Source: Ziziphus jujuba (lineage: Eukaryota; Streptophyta; Magnoliopsida; Rosales; Rhamnaceae). Taken from it: 64,000 nt of DNA. Positions within the stretch are counted from its first letter, which is position 1; each line of letters begins with the position of its first letter. Where the stretch lies: assembly GCF_031755915.1 (NCBI RefSeq), contig NC_083383.1:15420001-15484000 (forward strand). Direction: 5' to 3'. Positions 11,387 to 23,312 of this stretch are shown piece after piece. Below the pieces are notes generated by a model, which ran no database searches, had not been told where the DNA came from, and saw only the letters and a list, made by a program, of their open reading frames with translations. Made by a program: the position numbers and the translations under genes.

Positions 11387-14000
11387 CTACTTGATGCCTA
11401 AAAAGAATATAAACATATAAATTGACAAGATAATGCCATTGCTGATATTAAAATTAAAGGAATTGAACATAATTACCTGGAACTTGGATGTGCATTTGGA
11501 TACCCTGCACAACCTTATATTATGCCCTTGCTGCCCACATTTATTACATGTCATAACGATCCCTTTTCTCCCTAACTTCTTCATGGTACCAGGTTGTTGC
11601 TCATCTGAATCTCTTCTTCTTACCTTTCTGGGCCTACCTAGTTGTTTTCTAAACATTGGTGGATGCAAATGGGATATTCCAGTATTCAGCCACAAATCTA
11701 GACCACTCATTGGATTGACAATGGGACTGTAAGTTTTGAGATATGTATTTTTTTTGTACCAATGATGTACAAATGATTCAGGTTCCATATTTCTACTAAA
11801 AATGGCTGAAACTGCATGGGAACAAGGTATCCCTGTTAAATCCCAGTACATACAGGAGCATGTGTATGCCCTTAAATCAATAACATATTGATTGCCAGAG
11901 GCAACTGTAACCTAAAATTTCATCTCACCAGCCCATACTGCTATACATTGCCTACTATCAGCCTTCAAACACTCTAGCTTCTTGAAAATCCTTGGTCCAA
12001 CCTCTCCATTCCACTTGACAACTGCCTCACGTATGAATGTCATTCTTCTCATGATCTTACACCTAATCTCCTTCAACAAAGTTAGAATAAGCTTATCCCT
12101 TACCCCCACTATTGATCCATTGAATGCCTTACATAGGTTATTCAAAAGGATATCACATTTTGGCTAAGTGCCAAAATATGATCTAGATCAATATCTAGGA
12201 GGTTTTTCATTCAGTCACTCAAATGCATCAACTGACAATTCCTTTAGCTTTTCCATCTCCATTTGAAAATGTGCTACTGTTCCTGCCTTGGCAGCAAATC
12301 ACAACCTTTGCTTCAAAGCTAAACCTTTGAATGCGAGGGAAAATTATTGTATAAGTGTCTCTAACACAATGTCTGTCTTCAGATTCAGGTAGTAACTCCT
12401 CTAATGTATTAACCAAGCCTTTCTACTTATCAGAAATGAATGTCATCCCATGAGAGTTCCTTATCTCAAAATCTTTAATCAAAATTCAAGAAACCAACTC
12501 CAGGTGTCCTTATTCTCTAATTATACCAATGCATATGCAATTGGAAACATTGCATTGTTACCATCAATGCCAACAGCTGCCAGTAATTGACCTTGATATA
12601 CCCTTGTTTGCAAGCTCTCAGGCATATATAAATCCTCTAAAACTTGCTTACATTATCTTCGAACTCACTTTTTATCACCACAGTACTATTTGGGTTAGTT
12701 TTTCTTAATTCCTCACAGTAGTCCCATAGTTTGTGATATTGCTCTTCGAGAGTCCTTTGTATAGCAGCAAGAGCCTTTCTTCTTGCCCTACAATACTGCC
12801 ATTCACTCACCTTCGTATTACACTGTTCCTTCATAGTTGTTAAGAAAGGTTTAACTTCCAGTTGGGGTCAGCTTTGAAGTTATTTATAAACCTCGTAGCT
12901 AGCCAAGTAGATGTGACATTTGAATTCCTAAACAACTTAGCATATCTATCTATATGTACATTATTCAATATTTTAATCTGAAATGTCATTTTATCTTTCA
13001 ACATTGACGCATACACAAACCACTCACATCTGGGGTTCGAACACACAGTTCTAACTTTATCACTACAATTCTTCTTAAACTTTATTAGTTTTTGTTCAAT
13101 GATTGCATACTTCCTAACTACTTTTCTAAAGTCATCTGCACAACTAAACAACATGCCAACCTCAAACTTAGGATCTCCCATATCTGTCTGAGAATTAAAC
13201 TCAGGAAAATGCCTATTAATGTCTTCTTCATCACTAGATGGCCCGCTCATCAATACATCATCATCATACTCATGGTCAGACTCAACGTGGACTTCATCAA
13301 TGGAAGTAATGGGATTTCTAGTAGATTGAACACCTGCAAACTCAACATTACTGTCTATATTATCCCTAAAAATAATCTCGTCATCTGACAACTCATAATC
13401 GGATTGCTGAAAATCAGAATCAACACCTTCACTAACATGATCACTCTCTTCACCTCCACTCACATGCATGTCAAAATCAGGCCAATCATTGCCACCAACA
13501 TTGCCCTCATCACTCTCTTCACCTCCACTAACATGTAGGTTAAAATCAGGAATATCATTTTCTGGTTGAAAAGGGGTATCTAAACCTGAGACTTGGGATT
13601 GGTGTGGATCAGTTTGGGGTTCAAGTTGTTGCGTGCCTAGTTTCTCCTCCCAATTGTGAGGTTCATTGATCAAAAACCCCAAAGCCACTTGCTGAATGAA
13701 ATATACTTCCATAACTCTATTACTATGCACAATATTGCACATGTCTACCACTCCTAGTATCTTAACTAAACCATCATTTAGGTTCTTCGTAGAAATCTGA
13801 TAGAAGTAAGAACATTGACCTTTGATCCCAATTAGCTTTGCAAACTTATTAAAACTAAAGTAACACATAGTGTCAGCATGGCAGTAGTCTAAAAAATCAA
13901 CACTCCTTCCTAAGTACATTGTCTTACCCATTCTGTCAAACAAGTCACCACCATGGTGAGCTTTTAGGATAAAGTACCATGACCCAGTAGCTGCAGTCAT
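11387..14000 (-). pseudogene. MULE transposase, degenerate
   Basis: From 14000 down, a 386-residue open frame holds an N-terminal PB1-like plant MuDR domain (residues 1-110), an acidic linker with near-repeats of HVSGGEESD, and the MuDR DNA-binding region (from DPKFEVGMLFSCADDFRKVV). After a frame change near 12840, 12834-12637 continues it (RRKALAAIQRTLEEQYHKLW). The DDE region (12600-11912) is in pieces, with AVGIDGNNAMFPIAYA still readable near 12570. The C-terminus (11900-11387) has the SWIM zinc finger CSCMYWDLTGIPCSHA and a CCHC knuckle CNKCGQQGHNIRLC. Several stops and frameshifts exclude an intact enzyme. Confidence 0.85.
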
Positions 14001-14781
14001 ATTTTACAACACAAACAAATAAATAAATAGACATGCAGTGACATAGATGCTAGAAAAGAAAACATAGTTGTAAACAACTACATTACTACTAGTCACATTA
14101 TTTGGCATTTTGATTAAAGTTAAAGTATTAATAATTAATTCAGGCGTATTACACATACACCAACCACAATGCAATTAATATCATTTTTTTAATTCAATTT
14201 ACACACATACAAATACAAACTTCTTAAAATAACCCGAACCTGGGACCACATTCCACCCAGAAAAATCCATATTTGGGACCACACCTCACCCACAAACCTA
14301 ACAATAAGCCAATTTAATACATAACGTGTGTTTGCAGTGGGGAACAAGGTTTTAACTAAATATGGGATATGGGACCCAAAACTAACACAGTCCTTTGTCA
14401 TTTTCACTTTTCAAACCATAAAAATGAAAATTTCAGAGCATAAAATCTACATCCCAAACAAAGATGCCAAAAAACTTACAATCCAAACAAAGAAGCATAA
14501 AATTTAAAATTTTAGAGCCACTTACGATATTTGGGGATTTCATTCTGCACATTCTCCATCTGCCAACTTTGCTTCTGAGATAAGCTCAGCTCTTTCAATT
14601 TTTGTTCGTGTAAAACTACTCTCAAAATTCTGTTCTTGTTGCTCAAATTTCTTCCACCAAACTCTTAACTCTAATCAAATGCAACTCAATCAGATCATTC
14701 GATGAATCCCTAAAATGATTTTCCTATCCAAAAATCCCTATCCAAGGACACTGGTCCCTAATCCCTAAGCACACACATGAG

Positions 14782-14971
14782 AAAATGACCTGATCTACCC
14801 TCGTTTGATGATCATGTGCGCAGCATGTGGTCATTCTGTTAAGCATTTTTGACAGAAGAACTAACGGTGCAAGGAAAATACAAGTTTGGGGTGTATAATG
14901 CTAGGAAAAATAGTTTAGGGTGTAATGTATCAACCCCGATAAAATTCAGGGTGCATAGATGCTAATATCCC
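14782..14971 (-). repeat. MULE right terminal inverted repeat
   Basis: Reverse complement of the left repeat with scattered substitutions. In Mutator elements such repeats usually also contain the promoters of the internal genes, which fits both internal genes pointing inward from the ends. Confidence 0.85.
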
Positions 14972-14980
14972 TAAATAATA

Positions 14981-15863
14981 TTTGTAACCTTGAGGTGATT
15001 CAATTGGAGCAGGTCCCTATACATAAGAAAATATTAATTCAGAGGGTTCTTTACTGATATTTAATGAAGTGGTGCATACATCCTTTTGTTGTTTTTCCTA
15101 ATTGACATGAAGTGCAGAAAGAATCACATGAGTTACCAACACAGAAAGATTTGTTGAATTTAGATGCAACTTTATTCATAATAAGCGAATTAGGATGGCC
15201 TAAGTGATAGTGCCATAATTTATGCAAAGGAAACTGAGAACAAAAACATTTAAAAGGTTCGGAAATATTATTGAAATGATAAATAAAGTCCTAGAATAAG
15301 CATTCAAATTTTTGGCAGTAGAACTTGATAGGGTCCGTCTTTACATAAGCCTTTGAGAAGAATCTTCTTCATGTCCTTGTCTTTCACAAAAATAATTTGG
15401 TTATTAAATTCCACTATAACATTGTTATCACTCGTCAATCTAGATATACTCAATAATTTTTTTATGATTTGTGAAACATAAAGCATAATGTTTAATTTAT
15501 TTTTTCCAACATTAGTATTAAGAAAAGATTATCCAGAATGAGAGATTAGCAAACCTTGTCCATTACCTACTACAAGCTTGTCATTGCCGAAATATTCATT
15601 TCTTTTGGTTATGTTGGATGGATTGGTAGTAATGTGATTGGTATCATCATTGTCAAATGACCAATCTGAATTAGTAGTGATATTAGGAGACGCATAGAAC
15701 TTTTGTTATTTGGAATTGTATAGGTATCATCAAATCTATGCCAACATCGATCTATAGTATAACAAGCAATCTTGCATATTTGGCATTTGGATAAAAAAAA
15801 GAACTCATTGGAGTATCCTATAGGATATGCTTTGATACCATGTTGAATGACTACTGATTTCAA
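14981..15863 (-). pseudogene. Copia polyprotein relic: zinc knuckle, protease, pre-integrase, integrase start
   Basis: On the minus strand, from 15863 down: a zinc-knuckle-like segment (CQICKIACYTIDRCWHRF near 15780), a decayed protease region, then LYVSQIIKKLLSISRLTSDN (15486-15420), the usual downstream Copia motif. A pre-integrase HHCC region with CTSCQLGK (about 15110) follows, then the integrase start up to the MULE. Nearly the whole gag is missing, because the primer-binding site lies only about 50 bp upstream of the zinc knuckle. It pairs with the relic at 8320-9721. Confidence 0.75.
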
Positions 15864-15926
15864 AAGTTTAAGCTAATGGAAGGTAAATTTTCATTTCATT
15901 TATATTTTTCTCTAACACTCCCCCTC
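15829..15926 (-). repeat. Miniature LTR flanked by polypurine tract and primer-binding site
   Basis: Read on the minus strand: a polypurine tract GAGGGGGAG (15918-15926), then a 77-bp LTR-like segment TGTTAGAG...CATTCAACA (15841-15917), then TGGTATCAAAGC (15829-15840), close to the initiator-Met primer-binding site. The tips form TGTT...AACA. A tract before and a primer site after the same LTR means it serves as 3' LTR to one internal region and 5' LTR to the next. That is the product expected of recombination between tandem elements, or of a much-deleted LTR. Confidence 0.55.
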
Positions 15927-17758
15927 ACATGTAAGTCCGTCTCTTTTGAAATTCTTTCTAAATCCTTATATGCGCTTTTTACTTTTTTATGTTTTGATAA
16001 GAGTTGTTGAATTTTGAATTCAAAACTTCATGGATCTTTGTCTTTGATAACATGAATGTTTAGGAAAGGAAAACAAAGTATGAAAATAAAAAGGACTTGG
16101 CCAAATTTGTATTGATATTATGTATACATACAAGAGAGTATAAATACAAGAGACTTGGTTATATCATAACCCTGTATACATCTATGAGATATTATAGCAG
16201 TTATCTCTTTAATGATAAAGCTTAGTTTATCAATTTTAGATTTATATAATATAATAGGCCTTTATCTGGTAGGATTACAATATCATTCAACTTTGGACTT
16301 ATCAAGAAACACATCAGCAGGAGTAATCATTACTCTATTAGTCTTCAATTAGCAAGTCTAACCTTCATCCTTCCCATCTTGAGAACCGCTATCTAATCCA
16401 CTCATCTTTTGACAAGGCCACAAAGCACTACAATAAAACCTCAATAGAAGCCTCTGCTTGCCATGAAGAACCACGAGAATAGGAAAATAAACAAGCCTTG
16501 AAATTGTAAATTGCTTGAGATTAGCAATTAAAAAGAACTGAATGTGAAATCTACATAAAATGCTTCTAATTAAATAAAAGTCCAATATTTATAATAAAAG
16601 ACATTTCTTTTTTCCTTTCTAGTGCATATGTTTTCTTGGAAACCAAACAGAGCATACCAAAAAGCTATTCAAATTAAAATCATAATGAAAGATCCTAACT
16701 CCCTCCCTCCAACTCCTTCAATTCTCTCGAAAGAACACAAATTTTATGCGCATAAGAAGCAAAATAGACAAACTGATCTATAATAATTTCGAATAAAAAA
16801 TGCAATTTAACCAAACCTAAGGGTGACAACAATGTCATATGAAAATTTCTTGGCCGACAGTTCTATGAAATTTTATCACAAATCTAAAAGGCACACACAA
16901 CCACCACGTATGGTGGTGGTGGATCTCATGGTGGGGCTGAAGCATGGAGGTTACCAAGGAGATGGTCACAGTGCTTGTAAATCACACAACGGAGATGATC
17001 GTGGTGGTCGGTTTGTGTTGAAGTTGAGATCACCCTTCCTCTTCTGTGGTGCCATCACCGTTTCCCATCCCTCAGTCATCCTTACACTCCCCAGCTCACC
17101 TCCATGCCGCCCCACTATCCGCCAAGATCGAGGTGAGGAACTGGTTGCTCTACCATCACTGGATGTTGTCATCGAGAAGAGGACTGAGAGGTTGGCAATG
17201 AAGGTGGGAGAGTACCTATTCAATTCCCCATTAAAAAAAAAAGAAAGGGCTTAATATTCCTTGGAAGTAATTTGATAAAAGGGAGCTTAATATTTTTTAC
17301 TCAATCAAAGAAAGAGGTGATGCTGGCTTGTGGGAGGGAAATTTTGAAAAGATGACTTGCGAGTGAAGAGGGAAAGATTTAAATGAGGAGGAAGACCAAT
17401 ATATGTTGGACAGATGCGACAATTCAAGTAAAGCCCATTTTGCACAAGTTTTCAAAAACAATGAACCATGTCAGACATGACCGTGCCATGTGGCTACTCA
17501 TCAATTGATTTGACGGGCTAAGTCAGATCCTTCGTATGAAGGGTGAATAAGGTACAATGGCTTCTCTTCTATTCTATCGTATGCGTTTGTGAAATTGAAT
17601 GTGACAGTGCCACATGACGTGTCATCGTATTCATTTTTACTATTATATGATGGGATTTCTGGATCCGATGTATCAAATTTTATTTATACAATTGACTATT
17701 TTCGGCTTTCCAAAATATTTTTCATGTTTCCCCAACCTTCTAGTTCATGTAGTCTGGG
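15927..17758. other. No supported gene; LTR-like relic at 16020-16295
   Basis: The segment 16020-16295, read on the minus strand, has the look of a Copia LTR or leader (a TATAAATAC-type box and an AT-rich body), but I cannot define its ends. The remainder contains short frames only. The 143-codon frame at 16823-17254 has no family resemblance and is overlapped by equally open antisense sequence. Confidence 0.3.
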
Positions 17759-19087
17759 CAGTGATGAAAATATCGGTATCGACGGAAATATCGAAGGTAC
17801 GATTTTATAGAAATATCGATGGAAATATCGATATCAATGGAAATGTCGATAAAATTACGGAAACTATAAATATTTAATTTAAAATATATATTTTTATATA
17901 TGAGATAATTAATATAATGAAATATTATAAAAATACAATAATTAGAATACAATGATAATAAAATAATCCATATATATAGTATATTACCATACTAACATTG
18001 TATATGAGATTGATTATCTATTCATATTTTGATAACAAAAATCACAATTTCAAACTGTAAAAGTAGAAAATAAATCTTTTTAATAATAAATACAAAGAAT
18101 TATCCAAAACTATCTAATAAATTTTGTAAAGCTACAATTTAGAAGTTTTATATATTTTACCTTTTGAAATTAAAATTGATTTGTGTATTAGAAATTGACG
18201 ACAATAATTATTTTTCAAATTTAGATTAATTTAATCCTCTTAACTAAATTAAGAATTTGTATCTCCATTCCCAATATATTAGGAGGAAAAAAAACCAATT
18301 TGTTAAAAAAAAGTAAAAATTACATATCAAACTTTATTAAATAAAATATTTAAATTTATCAAGTTACCAAACACAAACCCAAGCCAAAAAAACAAAAATT
18401 ATAATAAAAAATATAAAAAACAGAAAAGGAAAAACACTCTCTTTGGGCTAGGGTAAGCAGGCATGTGGAGCACACATCAAATCTATCAATTAATGGGCTT
18501 AGGGAAGTAGGCACGGGAGCACACATCAAGTCCAATTAATAAGTTACCTAACAAAAGTAACAAAACACAAGCCCATTTTACCCAGAAAAAGACAAAGCAC
18601 AAGCCAAAATAATAATAAAAAAAATAAAATGAAAGAAAAAGCAAACTATCCCAACGTATCTCTCTCTTTCTCTCTCCTTCTCTTTCCAAATTGTTCACCA
18701 TCGTGAAATTCCATTTTATTCGAACCTTAGTAGTCCATGCTTTTTCTTGCTACGGATTTTCTAATGCACAAACACCATCCATGTGCAAACAGAAACAACA
18801 TCAGCTTTTCTCTATTATCTCAGATTGAGAATCGGCAATTTAAATTTCTACTTTTTGATATCGATTGGAAACATTATCAATATCAGCGATACTTCCATAA
18901 ATATCCGTCGGAAAACCGATAGTTCTGTCAATATCCATTAATAAAGTCGATATTCATAGACAACGATGACTTTTTTACGATACACCGAACAAAAATTTCT
19001 TCCCTCCCCCCCCCCCTCTATCGGTGTTGAGGCTCATCTGACATTGTCATCGATATTTTGTCAAAATCGACAACTTTTTCTTCACTG
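17759..19087. mobile_element. Non-autonomous hAT element, copy 2
   Basis: It starts CAGTGATGAAAATATCGG and ends ...TTTTTCTTCACTG. Target duplications are GTCTGGG at 17752-17758 and 19088-19094 (7 bases identical; an eighth A is probably lost on the right). Its first ~190 bases match the reverse complement of the last ~190 bases of the coding hAT at 1-2430, including a block at 17870-17950. The interior has no transposase and includes a ~47-bp direct duplication (about 18443-18540) and a TC-rich stretch. It is best read as an internal-deletion derivative mobilised by a relative of the first element. Confidence 0.85.
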
Positions 19088-20942
19088 GTCTGGGTTATGA
19101 TCTCCCCGATCACATGTTCAAGAGAGGAACTGGTCAAAAACAAACAACAAAAAAATATTTTTCCTGTCGTATAAAATATAAGCATGAATAGTGTCTTTAA
19201 TGCCCACTGTATCAATAAAACATATGGTTGTCATATCAGATTCTTTTTTACTGTGGTGGTAGTTTAAAACGGTTGCATTCACGCTATAAAAATTATTAAT
19301 TACGTTATATTTTATTTACATCTATATTAAATTGAACTATTTTGTTCCTAATAAAATAAAATAAAATAACTTAAATACATTACATTCTTAATTTCTCAAA
19401 ACCTCTACATATTTTTTTAATTTTTTCCACACTTTAAATTTCCCAAGAGACAAACAGGTCTTTGGATCCAAAACGAAAAGAGGTGTTCTTTTACATTTGA
19501 TAGTGTTCTTTGATTCTTGAAGTTCTTCTAAGATGAAAAGATGTTTTTTTTTTTTTTCTTCTTTTTTTTAATTCGAATACCCTGATTAAGCCAAGGGTCT
19601 AAAATATTTGGGGCTTTTGGGTTTTGGCATATTTACTTCACATCTGAAATTCTATATTAGTGTGCACGAGCTTCATATTTAATCCTCAATCAAATAGTTT
19701 TGTGCCAAATGATTTTCAGAAATCCTACTGCAGTGCACCACTGCAATAAAGTTTTAACTTTTAGTGCTTCTTGATGTTAGGTGAACATATATAAATACCC
19801 TTTTAAATATTCTCTTTCCAATAAATTATACTTGTTAATATTTCTTTTAATTTTCAAAGTTGAAATGGATGATTCTTTTATATCTTTTCATCTATTCATG
19901 CCATTAAACTTTTGGCTAAGGTTTATGATTTTTCCTATAACCTAAATACAGATTGTAGTATATATAATATTTGATTTTTAATATTTTGCCAAAATACAGA
20001 AGGTGTTGTACGTAATATTTAATTTTTATTTAAGGATATTTCTGACCTTTTGTAAATAAATACTTTTGAAATATAAAAATATCATTAAAATTATAATGTA
20101 TTTAACGACTTTTGCAGCCTAGACAAAAACCACCCGTAGTTTAAAGGGGCATTGGTGCATTTTAAGGAAAATAACAATATTATCCCTTTTCATGTGGAAC
20201 TAAACAGAAAAAGAAACGTAGTTGGCCATTTATCGTTATGATGCATATTTTTGAAAATTTACAGGGTATTGTTGTCAATTTTATGGTTTAGGGTGAAAAT
20301 GCGACAACCCCAAACACAGGGGAAGAGAAAGAGAGACCAAAAAAAAAAAAAAAAAACAAAAAAAATTGTCTCTGTGGAAAAACACATTGGTCTTTTGAGA
20401 ACTAGAGGAGATAGAAGAAAGGAGAGCAGAGAAAGACAAGACAATGGTAATATGTGAAAATTGGAAAGATTGGTTCAGAAAAATATTAATATCATGTTGG
20501 GCATATTCTTGCTTACCAACAATAATGATTATTGTCACCATTAGTGGTGATTATCCCATGCCAGTGCTTTTGTTTCTGTTTTACCGCATGCAATTGAAGT
20601 AATTTTGTCCCTTTTATGCTAATAAATTCAAGGTGCCCCGGTGTTCAAATGGTGATCATTCGTGAACATGACTACTCTAGAAGTCGGGTGGAAAATTATG
20701 CCACAATTTAGCAGTAGTGAAGACGAAGACGAAGACAAAACTTTATTTTCCATGGACCACACTGAGAAAGAACAAGTCAAAGTCTACGTTTGATGGGACT
20801 AATAGTCGTTAGTAAATTTAAATAACTAAATAGATTTATTGCTTAAATTTTGAGGGATTTATTTCTATTCTAACTGATTTTGTCTGCTAAGAACTCGATT
20901 CTTGCAGGAGACAGGCAGCTTGAGCACAAAACTTGACAAAAC
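19088..20942. other. Intergenic, 5' region of the receptor kinase gene
   Basis: AT-rich, with T-runs at 19543-19570 and an A-run at 20339-20357. No gene is seen. The sequence TTCTTGCAG/GAGACAG at about 20901-20915 could be the acceptor of a 5'-UTR intron, but no donor can be chosen. The motif AGTCAA (20775-20780, a W-box-like TTGACT on the other strand) lies 163 bp before the start codon. Confidence 0.4.
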
Positions 20943-23312
20943 ATGGCATCTGTACCAGTACTACCAATTCTGCTCATGTTGTCTGTGCTTCTTGTTGTAA
21001 TTGATTCAAAGGCTCAAACAAAGCATAGCATCACCACAGGTTCTGTGTTGTTCCCCAACCCAAAGAGCAACTCTTCATGGAGCTCACCTTCTGGTCTTTT
21101 TGCCTTTGGTTTCTACCAACAAAGCAGTGGTTTTGCTGTCGGAGTATGGATGGTCAATCAAACTGGAAACATAATCATCTGGACTGCGAATCGAGATGAT
21201 CCCCTTGTCTCCTCTAATGCAATTTTGGAGCTGACAAAAGGAGGTCTCCTTGAAACTGAGCAAGGTAAAGATACAAAGATTGGTAATGATATTTCAAGCC
21301 CTGCAAGTTCTGCTTCCATGCTTGATTCCGGAAATTTTGTACTCTTAAACAGCTCTGATCATGTTATTTGGCAGAGTTTCGACTATCCAACCGACACCAT
21401 ACTGGAAGGTCAGGTTCTTACTTATGGCAGCCAGTTGGTGTCTAGCAAAACTGAATCAGACCACTCAAGTGGACGATTCTGCATCGCTATGCAATCAGAT
21501 GGAAACCTTGTTTCCTACCCTACTAACATCTCCAGTATGCCAGAAATAGCCTATTGGGCTTCCAAGACTTCTGATTCTAATGGTGCAGAGCTCCGTCTTT
21601 ACCATAATGGATCTCTCTTCCTCCAAACGCACATTTTGTCAAATGGTTCATATTCTAATGAAACTAAAACTTTCTACCGGGCAACGCTGGATGATGATGG
21701 AATTTTCAGACTGTATTCACACTACATTGAAAGCAACACAAGCTCAAGGGTGAAAGTGATGTGGTCGACTTTGCAAAATCAATGTCAAGTAAAAGGTTTC
21801 TGTGGTTTGAACAGTTTCTGCCAAGTTGTTGGTAACAAATCCGAATGTATTTGTTACCCCGGATTTGTTTTCATTGACCCCGATGCTAATTTCCTTGGCT
21901 GCTATCAGGATTTCAGGGAAGATAGCTGCAGAGACAGTGAGGACCCATATCTCAGGTACAATATTACTTCCTTACAGAACATGTGGTGGGATGATCACCC
22001 TTATATTGTAGTGCCACAAAAGGAGGAAGCTTGTAAAGATTCTTGCCTGGGAGATTGTAACTGTTGGGCAGTGTTATATGTTAACGGTACTTGTCGTAAA
22101 TATAACTTTCCATTAAGATATGGTAAAAAAGACATTGCCATATCAGCAGTAGCCCTCTTCAAGATGGTTTTGGAAAATAGTGGTACTCCGAAGGACACCA
22201 ACCATACAGGCCCTCCTGTTCCTATAAATAGACCAATTTTAATTGATAACAAGAATAACATGGTTTTAATTCTGGCATTAAGTTTAGGTTCTGTTGCATG
22301 CTTGTTCTCTGTCTTTGCAGTTTCGAGTTTCATAATATACAAGCACCGATATCACAGGTATAGAAAGCTGTTGGAAAATGCTAATTTGGGGTTAGCTGAA
22401 GATTTTACTTTGCAATCATTTTCTTACAATGAGCTTGAAAGAGCAACAGATGGCTTCAAGGAAGAGATAGGAAGGGGTTCATTCGGAGCAGTTTATAAGG
22501 GGATTTTATCTGAGAGTAACAAAATTGTTGCTGTCAAAAGACTAGAGAAAGTTGTGGAAGAAGGGGTAAGAGAGTTTCGAGCTGAAATGACTACCATTGG
22601 AAGAACTCATCACAGAAACTTAGTTCAGTTGCTTGGTTTTTGTATTGAGGGATCCAAAAAACTTCTTGTTTATGAATTCATGAGCAATGGCTCACTTGCA
22701 GATCTTCTCTTTAAAGCCTTATCGCCCCCACCTTGGAGAGAAAGGGTAAGATTTATTTTAGATGTGGCAAGGGGGATCTTTTATCTACATGAAGGGTGTG
22801 GAGTGCATATCATCCTCTGCAACTTGAAACCCCAAAATATCCTCCTAGATGATGCTTGGACTGCTAAGATCTGTGATTTTGGTTTGGCAAGGCTATTAAT
22901 GCCTAATCAAGCAAAAACCTCCATGGGAGTTGAAGCAACATCAACGGGGTATTTTGCTCCTGAATGGCAGAAGAATTCTTTCATATCTGTAAAAGCTGAC
23001 ATTTATAGCTTCGGTGTTGTGCTCTTGGAAATAGTATGTTGCAGAAGAAACATTGAGTTGGATGTTTCAACACCAGATGAGATAACACTCGTTGATTGGG
23101 TCTATAAATGCTTTAAGGCTGGAGAGTTGGATAAGCTTGTGGAGGATGAAGAAGTAGACTTCCCTACACTAGAAAGAATGGTGAAAGTGGGGCTGTGGTG
23201 CATCCAAGATGATCCGGCTTTGCGTCCTTTGATGAAAAATGTAATCTTGATGTTGGAAGGGACAATGGATATACCTATACCTCCATGTCCAGAACTTCCT
23301 CGTCTTCCTTGA
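20943..23312 (+). CDS. G-type lectin S-receptor-like Ser/Thr kinase, LECRK/RLK1 type, probable pseudokinase
   Basis: A single open frame of 789 codons, the usual intronless size for this family. Order: signal peptide (1-25), bulb-type lectin domain (about 30-160, with WTANRDDP at 80-87), EGF-like Cys cluster from C281 (CQVKGFCGLNSFC), PAN-like Cys cluster from C364 (CKDSCLGDCNC), one membrane helix (about 440-466) and a cytoplasmic kinase (about 505-775). The glycine loop GRGSFGAVYKG (from 510), the VAVK lysine (K532) and DFG (D645) are present. The catalytic loop, however, reads LCNLKPQN, with Asn627 where the catalytic Asp belongs and Leu in place of the His. The activation segment is also altered (ATSTGYFAPEW). 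It probably acts as a plasma-membrane receptor or co-receptor without phosphotransfer. It converges on its paralogue at 23835-26303. Confidence 0.9.
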   Translation: MASVPVLPILLMLSVLLVVIDSKAQTKHSITTGSVLFPNPKSNSSWSSPSGLFAFGFYQQSSGFAVGVWMVNQTGNIIIWTANRDDPLVSSNAILELTKGGLLETEQGKDTKIGNDISSPASSASMLDSGNFVLLNSSDHVIWQSFDYPTDTILEGQVLTYGSQLVSSKTESDHSSGRFCIAMQSDGNLVSYPTNISSMPEIAYWASKTSDSNGAELRLYHNGSLFLQTHILSNGSYSNETKTFYRATLDDDGIFRLYSHYIESNTSSRVKVMWSTLQNQCQVKGFCGLNSFCQVVGNKSECICYPGFVFIDPDANFLGCYQDFREDSCRDSEDPYLRYNITSLQNMWWDDHPYIVVPQKEEACKDSCLGDCNCWAVLYVNGTCRKYNFPLRYGKKDIAISAVALFKMVLENSGTPKDTNHTGPPVPINRPILIDNKNNMVLILALSLGSVACLFSVFAVSSFIIYKHRYHRYRKLLENANLGLAEDFTLQSFSYNELERATDGFKEEIGRGSFGAVYKGILSESNKIVAVKRLEKVVEEGVREFRAEMTTIGRTHHRNLVQLLGFCIEGSKKLLVYEFMSNGSLADLLFKALSPPPWRERVRFILDVARGIFYLHEGCGVHIILCNLKPQNILLDDAWTAKICDFGLARLLMPNQAKTSMGVEATSTGYFAPEWQKNSFISVKADIYSFGVVLLEIVCCRRNIELDVSTPDEITLVDWVYKCFKAGELDKLVEDEEVDFPTLERMVKVGLWCIQDDPALRPLMKNVILMLEGTMDIPIPPCPELPRLP

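Larger units (their letters stand above)
9731..14971 (-). mobile_element. Mutator-like element (MULE) with long terminal inverted repeats
   Basis: The ends are inverted repeats of roughly 190 bp: the left starts GGTATATTGGCAGCTATGCA and the right, read inward, starts GGGATATTAGCATCTATGCA. They share long near-identical stretches such as CTAAACTATTTTTCCT. A perfect 9-bp target duplication, TAAATAATA, lies at 9722-9730 and 14972-14980; nine bases is the Mutator signature. Inside are a minus-strand transposase relic and a plus-strand GRF zinc-finger pseudogene. The insertion split a Copia integrase on the same minus strand. Confidence 0.92.

Noticed and set aside
16823..17254. 143-codon plus-strand frame with His/Gly-rich start
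   Set aside because: No family resemblance, no clean composition shift at its ends, and an equally open antisense frame across the same bases.
20251..20541. Lys/Arg-rich frame on plus and Phe-rich frames on minus
   Set aside because: Driven by an A-run at 20339-20357; no similarity or conserved features.
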